The position numbers were made by a program, and so were the translations under genes. Positions 27,766 to 35,656 of a DNA stretch of 64,000 nucleotides are shown here, one piece after another (position 1 is the stretch's first letter; each line of letters opens with the position of its first letter). Below the pieces are notes generated by a model. It was not told the origin of the DNA. It saw only the letters and a list, made by a program, of their open reading frames with translations, and did no database searches. The DNA comes from SAR324 cluster bacterium (GTDB taxonomy: Bacteria; SAR324; XYD2-FULL-50-16): assembly GCA_028282885.1 (NCBI GenBank), contig JANQGX010000064.1:62001-126000 (forward strand), read 5' to 3'.

Positions 27766-29526
27766 TCATTCGATCATCTCGTGCAGGCAGGCACCCGGGC
27801 TTACCATGGGAAGCACACTCTCATCCGGATCGATGATACACTCCACCAGAGCAGGCCGGTCGGTTACCGCAAAAGCTCTCTCCAGCGCGGAATCCAGCTC
27901 TTTGGCCCTGAAAACTCTGAAGGATGCGGCACCATAGCTGTCAGCCAGCTTTAGAAAATCAGGATTGGAGTCAAAAAGATCCGTATGCGAATAACGCTCT
28001 TCAAAATAGAGACCCTGCCATTGCCGTACCATTCCCAAGCAGCCGTTGTTGAAGACTATTATTTTCAACGGAATCTTGTAGCGCACCGCAGTCGCTAATT
28101 CCGCAGAGGTCATGCGAAAACCTCCGTCACCGCAGATACTGATCACATCATGCTCCGGACTGGCCAAAGCGGCACCGATGGATGCTGGCAAACCGAAGCC
28201 CATGGTTCCCAGACCTCCCGAGGTCACCATCTGCCTCGGTCTGGTGAAACCGTAATACTGTGCGGCCCACATCTGGTGCTGACCGACATCCGTGACAACA
28301 ATCGCCTCCCCGTTCGTTATTTCCGATAGTCTATTGATGACCGACTGGGGCTTTAGCATGGTCTTATCTTCCAGATAGCTTAAGGGATGCTCGGCCTTCC
28401 ATCGGTCTATGGTTTGTAACCAATCCCCCTTCTCTTCCCGATGAACGAGTCGCAGCAATACCTCCAAGCCCCGATAGGCTGAATCAACGATGGGAATTTC
28501 CACTTCAACATTTCTGCCCATGACCTCGGGATCGACATCTATATGAATCTTCACAGAACCGGGAGAAAAACCATCCACGTTGCCGGTCACCCGATCATCG
28601 AACCGGGCACCGACAGCGATAAGCAGATCGCATTCCTGGACAGCCATATTAGCGTACCAGGTACCGTGCATCCCCAACATGCCAAGAGACAACGGATTAT
28701 TGGCAGGAAAAGCTCCCAGTCCCATCAATGTCGTGGTTACAGGAATCCGGTTTTTTTCCGCAAATTCCCCGAGCAGATTGGAAGCCTCGGCGGATATCAC
28801 ACCTCCACCGACATAGAGAACCGGCCGTTTTGCCCGGTTTATGGCTTCGGCCGCTTTCAGATAAAGATTCTCAGGGGACGGGAAAACACCATCCCTGAGC
28901 TGAACCTGGGGATAGTCCTTTCCCCTATACAGGGTTTCCGAGGTTAGAACATCCTTCGGGATATCCACCAGGACGGGCCCCGGCTTTCCTTCCGTTGCCA
29001 GGAAAAAAGCTTTTTTGATCGTCTCTTCCAGACCTTCAACCGAATTAACCTGGCAGTTCCATTTGGTAATCGCTCGGGTGATTTCGACGATATTGGACTC
29101 CTGAAAAGCGTTTTTACCGATCAGTGGGTTTTCCACCTGTCCGCAAAAAACCACCAGCGGAATGGAATCCATAAAGGCGTCGGCAATTCCCGTTACCGTG
29201 TTGGTCGCTCCCGGTCCTGAGGTGGTGATAACTACACCGGGTTTGCCCGTTACCCTGGCATACCCCTCGGCGGCGTGGGTCCCACCCTGTTCATGATTGA
29301 CCAATATATGCCTGAGATCAGGATAGTCCAGCATCCGATCGTAAAGACTCAATACCTTTCCCCCGGGATAGCCGAACAAAGTATCAACACCACAATCCTG
29401 CAACGATTTAAAGAACAGATCGGCCCCGGTACAGACGCAGCCGACAGTCAAGCCCGTGCTCATAGCCGTTTCCGAAGATTTACTATCACTATCGAAGGTA
29501 GATTCCGCTACCAAAGCTGTTTTCAT
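27766..29526 (-). CDS. ilvB: Acetolactate synthase, catalytic (large) subunit
   Basis: A 586-residue thiamine-diphosphate enzyme that condenses two pyruvates, or pyruvate and 2-oxobutyrate, in valine, leucine and isoleucine synthesis. The N-terminal domain has the catalytic Glu in [16 protein letters not shown] and [19 protein letters not shown]; the middle domain binds FAD; the C-terminal domain has the ThDP motif [15 protein letters not shown] ending in [13 protein letters not shown]. The ATG at 29526 has an AGGGGG site; a GTG at 29559 is an alternative. No small regulatory subunit (ilvN) is adjacent. Two Ile-rich leader-peptide-like ORFs upstream suggest control by transcription attenuation, which supports a biosynthetic role. 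Confidence 0.93.
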   Translation of the reverse strand: MKTALVAESTFDSDSKSSETAMSTGLTVGCVCTGADLFFKSLQDCGVDTLFGYPGGKVLSLYDRMLDYPDLRHILVNHEQGGTHAAEGYARVTGKPGVVITTSGPGATNTVTGIADAFMDSIPLVVFCGQVENPLIGKNAFQESNIVEITRAITKWNCQVNSVEGLEETIKKAFFLATEGKPGPVLVDIPKDVLTSETLYRGKDYPQVQLRDGVFPSPENLYLKAAEAINRAKRPVLYVGGGVISAEASNLLGEFAEKNRIPVTTTLMGLGAFPANNPLSLGMLGMHGTWYANMAVQECDLLIAVGARFDDRVTGNVDGFSPGSVKIHIDVDPEVMGRNVEVEIPIVDSAYRGLEVLLRLVHREEKGDWLQTIDRWKAEHPLSYLEDKTMLKPQSVINRLSEITNGEAIVVTDVGQHQMWAAQYYGFTRPRQMVTSGGLGTMGFGLPASIGAALASPEHDVISICGDGGFRMTSAELATAVRYKIPLKIIVFNNGCLGMVRQWQGLYFEERYSHTDLFDSNPDFLKLADSYGAASFRVFRAKELDSALERAFAVTDRPALVECIIDPDESVLPMVSPGACLHEMIE

Positions 29527-29620
29527 AAGCCCCCTGTTGGTTAGTGAAGTGCATCCCACCCGCCAGGGGCTGAATCCGATTCGAATGTCGATGATGTCCG
29601 GAAGGTCCCCTGGTCGCAGA

Positions 29621-29701
29621 TCAGTCGCTGATAATCAGGCTGATAATAATGATACCAATCCCAATAATCACAATAATACCGTTGACGACCAGGCGGATCA
29701 T
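29621..29701 (-). CDS. Ile-rich leader peptide 1 of the acetolactate synthase gene
   Basis: A 26-codon ORF starting [16 protein letters not shown] and ending at a TGA 94 bases before the ilvB ATG. Twelve of 26 residues are Ile, with three Val and two Leu, so 17 of 26 codons call for branched-chain amino acids. An AGGAAGGG ribosome binding site lies 8 bases upstream. Leader peptides of this kind control ilv operons by ribosome stalling when charged tRNA-Ile, -Val or -Leu is scarce. A tiny membrane peptide is the alternative reading. Confidence 0.65.
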   Translation of the reverse strand: MIRLVVNGIIVIIGIGIIIISLIISD

Positions 29702-29783
29702 ACCAGAGTCCCTTCCTGCAAAAGCAGAAGAGAAGTTGATGGATGATGTGAGATGCGGTTGATTCATGAACAATATCAAGTAA

Positions 29784-29803
29784 ACTTGTAAATTCTTACA
29801 AGT
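29784..29803. promoter_or_regulatory. Perfect 8-bp inverted repeat between the two leader ORFs
   Basis: ACTTGTAA, four bases, then TTACAAGT. It lies upstream of leader peptide 1 and downstream of the terminator-like hairpin, where an operator or an internal promoter element would be expected. No regulator can be named. Confidence 0.35.
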
Positions 29804-29825
29804 GCTCGCAGCCAAAATAAACACA

Positions 29826-29854
29826 AAAATATCTTACCCCGGGGAACAACCCCG
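29826..29854 (-). terminator. Terminator-like hairpin after leader ORF 2
   Basis: Read on the minus strand: CGGGG, loop TTGTT, CCCCG (29854-29840), then 9 bases later a run of five T (29830-29826). It lies about 47 bases after the stop of the second Ile-rich leader ORF and before the first, so it fits an attenuator. The T-run is slightly distant from the stem, so it may be a weak terminator. Confidence 0.45.
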
Positions 29855-29900
29855 AATTTCATGATATGAATGAATCTGTCCGGAATTGTTCCCTGGCTCT

Positions 29901-30038
29901 CTAGCCGATAATAATAATCAGGCTGACAATACTAATAATAATGCCGGAAATAATCCCGTTAATGCGGAGACTATTGAGAGGACTGGTGGTAAGACTCTTG
30001 ACAGGTTGCACGACACAATTGCCCGACAAACCGGCCAT
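29901..30038 (-). CDS. Ile-rich leader peptide 2 (distal), start uncertain
   Basis: An ORF whose last 20 codons before the TAG read INGIISGIIISIVSLIIIIG, with 11 Ile, one Val and one Leu. This closely resembles leader peptide 1 (shared NGII and SLII patterns), so the two may be duplicates. The ATG at 30038 gives 45 residues; an ATG at 30083 with an AGG site is possible too. It is followed by a terminator-like hairpin, as in a second attenuator copy. Confidence 0.45.
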   Translation of the reverse strand: MAGLSGNCVVQPVKSLTTSPLNSLRINGIISGIIISIVSLIIIIG

Positions 30039-30330
30039 GCCGATTTCACTATTCCGATTCAAATGTCCGGACAATGGGTTCATGTCAACCTGGTTGAAAC
30101 TGTTAAGATTTTTTGGTTTCTTCGTTTAACATAAAAATGTCCCAAGAGCTTTGTCAAGGGTATCGATTTGTAGGCTGCACAAAACATGTGATAACAAAAA
30201 GCGGTAAGAGCTTTTTTATTCAAGAAATTCAAAAGCCGTACCATCACACAGTCCAGTTTTCGCTAGCTCTTATCAGCTACCCGTCTATTTTGTTCGTTTA
30301 AAGCTTGTAATCAGCACCGGGTTTCTGTGA

Positions 30331-30363
30331 TAATAAGAAATATTAAACAATAATTTCTTATTA
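30331..30363. repeat. 11-bp perfect inverted repeat upstream of the FadB-like gene
   Basis: TAATAAGAAAT (30331-30341) and ATTTCTTATTA (30353-30363) around an 11-base loop. It is AT-rich, without a T-tract, and lies between the leader-peptide region and the fatty-acid oxidation genes. It could be an operator or the end of a transcript from either side. Confidence 0.35.
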
Positions 30364-30390
30364 AGCACCTGTAAATTATTGCTTTTTGCA

Positions 30391-30412
30391 AAAACGGACG
30401 TTCGTTCGTTTT
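30391..30412. promoter_or_regulatory. Candidate TetR-type operator before the fatty-acid oxidation genes
   Basis: A palindromic stretch centred on AACGGACGTTCGTT (30393-30406, six of seven pairs) within AAAACGGACG TTCGTTCGTTTT, 110 bases upstream of the FadB-like ATG. Sites with GNACGTTC cores are common for TetR/AcrR repressors, including those of fatty-acid degradation. The cognate regulator is not known; both intact TetR genes in this window lie more than 15 kb away. Confidence 0.4.
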
Positions 30413-30522
30413 TTGATTTATTATCGATTTGAGGGTGATTCGGGATCTTGTTTGGGAGGTTTCGATGTTCATCAAGAAGAGGATTTTCGGATAAAGTCAA
30501 AGAATCATTTAGGGAGGATATT

Positions 30523-32934
30523 ATGTCAAAGAGGATTGAAAAAGTCGCAGTTATCGGCTCGGGTATTATGGGCGGTGGAATCGCTGCATTATGTGCCAGT
30601 GCCGGTATTCCGACATTGCTATTGGATATAGTGCCTTTTGATCTGAAGGATGAGGAGAAGGATGATCCCAAGGCCAGGAACCGCATTGTGGAAACCGGGT
30701 TGCAGAATACTGTCAAAGCCAAGCCTGCAGCTTTTATGGACAAAAAAGCCGATCCGGCCCTGGTCGAGACCGGAAACCTGGATGATGACTTTGACAGGCT
30801 CAAGGATTGCGACCTGATTGTCGAAGTGGTGGTTGAAAACCTGAAGATCAAGCAGGATCTTTTCTCCAGGATTGAAAAGATCATGAAGCCGGATACCATC
30901 ATCGCTTCCAATACTTCTGGTCTGCCCCTCGTCAATATGGCGGAAGGTAGAAGCCAGCAGTTCAAGGAGAATTTTCTCATTACCCATTTCTTCAACCCGG
31001 TACGCTATATGAAACTGCTGGAAGTAGTCCCCGGCGTTGATACCAAGCAAGAGATTATCGATATGATCTCGGCCTGGGGAGAGAAAATCCTGGGTAAGGG
31101 AATTGTCATCGGTAAGGATACACCCAATTTTATCGGAAACAGGATCGGTGTTCACAGTATTGCCGTTCTGCTTAACACCATCAAGGATTCGGGTGTGACC
31201 CTGGAAGAGGTTGATGCTGTGATGGGACCCCCGATGGGGCGACCCAGAACTGGTGTTTTCGGACTGGCAGATCTGGTTGGACTGGATACCCTCCACCATC
31301 TATTAATCAACTCGCATGAACTCCTTCCCAATGATGAATCCCGTGACGTCTACAGCGTGCCGGACTGGTTCCAGAAAATGATCGATGCCGGGATTTTTGG
31401 GAATAAAACCAAGCAGGGTTTCTTCAAGAAGGAGCTGACTCCGGACTGGAAAAAGAAAAAGATGAAATACGACCTGGAGACAGGCGAGTATGTTGACGCC
31501 ATCAAAAAACCGGATCTGGAAATTCTGAAGACCGCCAAGGCCGCCAAAACCCTGGCAGATAAAGTCAACCTCATTCTCTACGGCGATGACAAAGTTTGCC
31601 AGTACGCCTGGAAAGTAACCGCGGCTTCCTTCATCTACTCGGCCAACAGGATTCCCGAAATTGCCGATACGGTGGTGGACATCGATAACGCCATGAAGTG
31701 GGGTTATAACTATGAGACCGGTCCCTTCGAAATGTGGGACATGATCGGTGTAAAAAAAGCTGCCGAAAAGATGGAAGCCGATGGCATGCAGGTTCCGGAA
31801 AATGTGAAAAAGATGCTGGATGGCGGCAACGAAAGCTTCTACAGAATCGAAAACGGCAAAAAGCAGTATTATGATTTTGCCTCCGGTTCCTACAAGAATA
31901 TCGAACTGAGCGACAATATCATCTTCCTGGCTGACCTGAAGGCAGATAACAAGGTGATCAAGGAGAACGATTCCGCTTCCCTGGTCGACCTTGGCGACGG
32001 CGTCTTCAACCTGGAATTCCATACCAAGATGAATGCCCTCAACTTCGAAATTGTGGAGTTCCTGGCGGAAAGCCTGGAATACGTTCATCAGAATGGGGCC
32101 GGTCTCGTTATCGGTAACCAGGCCGGTGGAATGCCGGGTGCGTGGTCTGCAGGAGCTGACCTGCTGCAGATGCTGACCGCAGCTAAAGAAGGACAATTTG
32201 AAGATATCGGAAAAGGTGCCAAAACCCTTCAGGATTCCAACCAGAGAATTCGCTACGCTCCGTTCCCGGTTGTAGCTGCTCCTTACGGAATGGTTCTTGG
32301 CGGCGGTTGTGAAATCTGCCTGGCCGTTGACAGATTGGTGGCTCATACCGATCTATACATGGGACTTGTGGAAATCGGTGCCGGTCTGCTGCCTGGTGGT
32401 GGCGGACATATGATGTACTGGAGAAAGGTCATCGCCGACATTCCGACCGATGTCAAAGTCACCGATCTTTCACCCTATTTTATCGCGCTGCTGACTAACA
32501 TCGGACAGGCGAAGACCTCGACTTCTGCTGCTGAAGCAAGGAGAATGGGTCTGCTGGGACCGAAAGACCGTATCGTCTTCAACAAGGACTACCTTATCGG
32601 TGAAGCCAAGAAAGAGGTTCTCAAAATGGTAGACGAGGGATACGTACCCCCGGTCAAGAAGAATCTCCCGGTGATGGGCAGGGAAGGCAAGGCCATGGCG
32701 CTCGCCAACCTCTTTAATATGGATAAAGGCGGTTATGTTCCTCCTCATATGGGATACATCACCAAGCAAATTGCAGGCGTTCTCTCCGGTGGTGACGTTC
32801 TGAGCGGTTTAGAAGTACCGGAAGAACATATGCTCAAAACCGAACGCGATGCCTTTGTCGAGCTCTGGAAAACAGAAAACTCGCAAAAAATGGCTGAGCA
32901 TATGCTGAAAAACGGAAAGCCGCTGTTTATGTAA
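30523..32934 (+). CDS. 3-hydroxyacyl-CoA dehydrogenase / enoyl-CoA hydratase (FadB/FadJ-like)
   Basis: An 803-residue bifunctional beta-oxidation enzyme with the dehydrogenase first and the hydratase last, the reverse order of E. coli FadB. The NAD-binding motif is VAVIGSGIMGGGIA at residues 8-21, and the catalytic His is in ITHFFNPVRYMKLLEVVPG. The hydratase part (from ~490) has the oxyanion loop GAWSAGADL and the two acids in GGGCEICLA and GLVEIGAGLLPGGGG. It hydrates enoyl-CoA and oxidises the 3-hydroxy product. The ATG at 30523 has a GGGAGG site. The thiolase gene follows 37 bases later, forming a pair that completes beta-oxidation, with a terminator after it. Confidence 0.93.
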   Translation: MSKRIEKVAVIGSGIMGGGIAALCASAGIPTLLLDIVPFDLKDEEKDDPKARNRIVETGLQNTVKAKPAAFMDKKADPALVETGNLDDDFDRLKDCDLIVEVVVENLKIKQDLFSRIEKIMKPDTIIASNTSGLPLVNMAEGRSQQFKENFLITHFFNPVRYMKLLEVVPGVDTKQEIIDMISAWGEKILGKGIVIGKDTPNFIGNRIGVHSIAVLLNTIKDSGVTLEEVDAVMGPPMGRPRTGVFGLADLVGLDTLHHLLINSHELLPNDESRDVYSVPDWFQKMIDAGIFGNKTKQGFFKKELTPDWKKKKMKYDLETGEYVDAIKKPDLEILKTAKAAKTLADKVNLILYGDDKVCQYAWKVTAASFIYSANRIPEIADTVVDIDNAMKWGYNYETGPFEMWDMIGVKKAAEKMEADGMQVPENVKKMLDGGNESFYRIENGKKQYYDFASGSYKNIELSDNIIFLADLKADNKVIKENDSASLVDLGDGVFNLEFHTKMNALNFEIVEFLAESLEYVHQNGAGLVIGNQAGGMPGAWSAGADLLQMLTAAKEGQFEDIGKGAKTLQDSNQRIRYAPFPVVAAPYGMVLGGGCEICLAVDRLVAHTDLYMGLVEIGAGLLPGGGGHMMYWRKVIADIPTDVKVTDLSPYFIALLTNIGQAKTSTSAAEARRMGLLGPKDRIVFNKDYLIGEAKKEVLKMVDEGYVPPVKKNLPVMGREGKAMALANLFNMDKGGYVPPHMGYITKQIAGVLSGGDVLSGLEVPEEHMLKTERDAFVELWKTENSQKMAEHMLKNGKPLFM

Positions 32935-32971
32935 GGAACGATCCAGGAACTAATATACAGGAGAAATCACA

Positions 32972-34180
32972 ATGAGAGATGCATATATCGTAAGTGCCGT
33001 CAGAACCCCGGGCTGCAGAAGAAAGAAAGGAGCTTTGGCACAAACCAGGCCCGAGCAGCTCATTTCACACGTTGTTAAAGCCGCCGCGGAGCAGATCGAT
33101 CTGGATAAAGGTGCTGTAGACGACTTCATGCTGGGATGTTCCTTCCCCGAAGCTGAACAGGGAATTAACATCGGTAGGATCGCCGTACAGATGGCCGGTT
33201 TTCCCGATGAAGTATCCGGTGCCACCATCAACCGATTCTGTTCATCCGGACTCGAATCCATTGCCCAGTCCGCTATGCGGGTTATGGCAGGTTGGTCTGA
33301 AGTGACTATGGCCGGTGGTGTGGAAAGTATGAGTATCGTGCCCATGGGTGGAAATCTACCACGACCGGAACCCGAATTTGTCGCTGACTATCCGGAAGGA
33401 TATATTTCCATGGGTATGACGGCAGAGAATGTCGCCAATCGATATGAAGTAACCCGTGAGCAACAGGATGAATTCGCTTATCATTCCCATATGAAAGCCT
33501 CCGAAGCGCAGAAGAACGGTCTGTTTACTGAAATCGTTCCGACGCCGGCGGTAAGGTATATCGTTGACGATAAAGAGGGTACCGTCACCAAGGAAGAGTT
33601 TGTGCAGGATTTTGACGATGGGGTAAGACCGACCACAACACTTGAAGGCCTTGCCAAACTGAGACCGGTTTTCTCGGCAACCGGAAGCGTAACCGCCGGT
33701 AACTCTTCGCAAACAACGGATGGCGCTGCCGCTTCCGTCATCATGAGTGAAGATGCAGTCAAGAAGTACGGCGTCAAGCCACTGGCCAAGCTCAAGTACT
33801 ACACCACAGTTGGCTGTAAGTCCGATGAGATGGGTGTCGGACCTGCAGTTGCAGTACCTAAGCTGCTGAACATGGCAGGGTTGCAGGCTTCTGATATCGG
33901 ACTCTGGGAGTTGAATGAGGCTTTTGCTTCCCAATGTATCTACAGCGCCAGGGTAATCGGAATTGGCGACAAGAAGTACTGGGCTTGCGACAGTCCGGAC
34001 AAGATCATCAATATCCACGGCGGTGCTATTGCCCTAGGCCATCCGCTGGGATGTACCGGATCAAAACTCGCTGCCACCCTGATCGCCAACATGCAACGAC
34101 TCGGCGTCAAGTACGGTGTCGAATCCATGTGTATCGGCGGTGGAATGGGTGCCGCCGCTCTCTTCGAGTTGTGTGATTAA
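32972..34180 (+). CDS. Acetyl-CoA acyltransferase (thiolase, FadA/FadI-like)
   Basis: A 402-residue thiolase. The acyl-accepting cysteine is in INRFCSSGLES (C90), the substrate-loop His is in GGAIALGHPLGCTGSK, and the second catalytic cysteine is in MCIGGGMGAA near the C-terminus. It cleaves 3-ketoacyl-CoA to acetyl-CoA and a shortened acyl-CoA. It shares an operon with the FadB-like gene upstream and has an AGGAG site before its ATG. A terminator hairpin begins 14 bases after its stop codon. Confidence 0.94.
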   Translation: MRDAYIVSAVRTPGCRRKKGALAQTRPEQLISHVVKAAAEQIDLDKGAVDDFMLGCSFPEAEQGINIGRIAVQMAGFPDEVSGATINRFCSSGLESIAQSAMRVMAGWSEVTMAGGVESMSIVPMGGNLPRPEPEFVADYPEGYISMGMTAENVANRYEVTREQQDEFAYHSHMKASEAQKNGLFTEIVPTPAVRYIVDDKEGTVTKEEFVQDFDDGVRPTTTLEGLAKLRPVFSATGSVTAGNSSQTTDGAAASVIMSEDAVKKYGVKPLAKLKYYTTVGCKSDEMGVGPAVAVPKLLNMAGLQASDIGLWELNEAFASQCIYSARVIGIGDKKYWACDSPDKIINIHGGAIALGHPLGCTGSKLAATLIANMQRLGVKYGVESMCIGGGMGAAALFELCD

Positions 34181-34193
34181 ATCTTTCTTTAAG

Positions 34194-34216
34194 GCCCCCG
34201 CCTTCGAGTCGGGGGC
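34194..34216 (+). terminator. Rho-independent-type terminator after the thiolase gene
   Basis: Stem GCCCCCG (34194-34200), loop CCTTCGAGT, CGGGGGC (34210-34216), followed by TTCTTC. The GC-rich stem directly behind the stop codon ends the FadB-thiolase operon. Confidence 0.75.
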
Positions 34217-34348
34217 TTCTTCGGTTCCATATCGTTTACCCTGCAGTTCTGCTTCCTCCCAATATCCATGCTATTCAAGTCGATAGCATATCTCGCAGAG
34301 AATTGTGTTACGTTGACACTCTCTCATTAGGTGTGTATTTTATAGATT

Positions 34349-34396
34349 ACGCAAATCAACATAACGTAAAATAACGCAACGTAAAACCGCGTAAAA
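34349..34396. repeat. Cluster of short direct repeats (ACGYAAA) before the ATPase gene
   Basis: ACGCAAA at about 34349, ACGTAAAA at 34364 and 34379, and CGTAAAA at 34390 lie within 50 bases just upstream of the AAA ATPase ATG. All are in the same orientation. They may be binding sites for a regulator of that gene; no known family was matched. Confidence 0.35.
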
Positions 34397-34412
34397 CATC
34401 AAAAATAAGGAG

Positions 34413-35528
34413 ATGAATCCATTCAAATACGGGCAGATTGTCAAGGGGGAAGACTTCTGCAGGAGAGAAACCCTGGAAAAACAACTAATCTCTGAAATTC
34501 GACGGGCTCAAAATCTTTATATTCAAGGTGAGCGTCGAACAGGCAAATCATCGCTCATCTATGAGACGGTGAGTCGCCTGAAGAAGCATCGCTTAATTTA
34601 TATCGACCTCCTGGAAGTTAAGACGGCAACAGATTTGCTGAAACGGATGATTTATGCTTTATGGACCTATGAACAGGGAGTTGGCGGATTGGGCCAGGTA
34701 TTCAAAAAGCTGGTACATCTTCGCCCGGTAATATCGGTTGATCCCGTTTCCACATTACCTACTTTGACCCTGGATGCTTCTGTACCCTTGAAGCCGGACT
34801 CATTACCCGGGATACTGGACTTGATTACTGCAAATCATCTAAAAACCAGACCATTGGTAGTCGTGTTTGACGAGTTTCAGGATATCTTGAATCTTTCGCA
34901 AGCAGCCGAAACCTTGGCTATGTTGCGGGGAAAGATCCAGTTTCTAACCGAGATACCGTTTATCTTTGCGGGGAGTGTTCGCAACAGAATGGACCATATT
35001 TTTTCGAACCCTGACAGCGCTTTTTTCAAATCAGCGTTACCAATTCAGGTCGGAGCCCTGGATCGAACATCATTTCAGTCGTTTATCTCGGATAAATTTG
35101 AAAATGGCCAACGCTTCATCACACAGGAGGTGTTGAATGAGATCTTTGATATCTGTTGTGGCATACCCGGGGATATTCAGCAGATGTGCAGTGCCTTATG
35201 GGAGGTGACGTCACATAGAAACACCATCGAGCATGAGCATGTTTCCGTTGCCTTGGAACGCATATTCGCACATGAATCCAAAGGCTATGAAACGATTCTC
35301 AAAGTGGTTTCCGGACAGCAGTTGCAGCTTATGTCAGGTCTGGCTCGTTTCGGCGGAAAAGCACCAACCTCGTCAGTTTTCCTTCAACAGTCAGGGATTC
35401 GCCAGGCTTCATCTGTCCGAACTGCGCTCAATCGATTGATTGATCTGAAAATCGTATTTCATTATGAGGACGAATATCGATTTGTCAATCCTTTTTTCAG
35501 AGCTTGGCTATTGGCAAAGGGAATCTGA
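34413..35528 (+). CDS. Archaeal-type ATPase (AAA/STAND-like, PF01637-type)
   Basis: A 371-residue protein with an N-terminal P-loop ATPase: Walker A GERRTGKSSL at about residues 39-48, Walker B VVVFDEFQD, and a sensor region IPFIFAGSVRNRM. The C-terminal ~100 residues look like a winged helix (QQSGIRQASSVRTALNRLIDLKIVF). Proteins of this type are common in archaea and scattered in bacteria; roles are largely unknown, with links to DNA-, defence- and transposon-related functions. It stands alone between a terminator and a convergent gene. AGGAG is directly adjacent to the ATG, too close for a normal ribosome binding site. No toxin, nuclease or other effector domain is seen. Confidence 0.8.
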   Translation: MNPFKYGQIVKGEDFCRRETLEKQLISEIRRAQNLYIQGERRTGKSSLIYETVSRLKKHRLIYIDLLEVKTATDLLKRMIYALWTYEQGVGGLGQVFKKLVHLRPVISVDPVSTLPTLTLDASVPLKPDSLPGILDLITANHLKTRPLVVVFDEFQDILNLSQAAETLAMLRGKIQFLTEIPFIFAGSVRNRMDHIFSNPDSAFFKSALPIQVGALDRTSFQSFISDKFENGQRFITQEVLNEIFDICCGIPGDIQQMCSALWEVTSHRNTIEHEHVSVALERIFAHESKGYETILKVVSGQQLQLMSGLARFGGKAPTSSVFLQQSGIRQASSVRTALNRLIDLKIVFHYEDEYRFVNPFFRAWLLAKGI

Positions 35529-35656
35529 CAGAACCGGGGAATTTTCATCAGAGTAGATTCATCCCGGCTTTCCCTTTAAGACAAGCCACCGAGATGCTCT
35601 CCAAAGGAGCATGATTCATTAGCATAGCTGACACCAGGCCAAATTATAGCGTGATG

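Noticed and set aside
30196-30216. AAAAAGC-N7-GCTTTTT hairpin as a terminator.
   Set aside because: The stem is almost all A-T pairs and there is no gene upstream on the plus strand that it could terminate.
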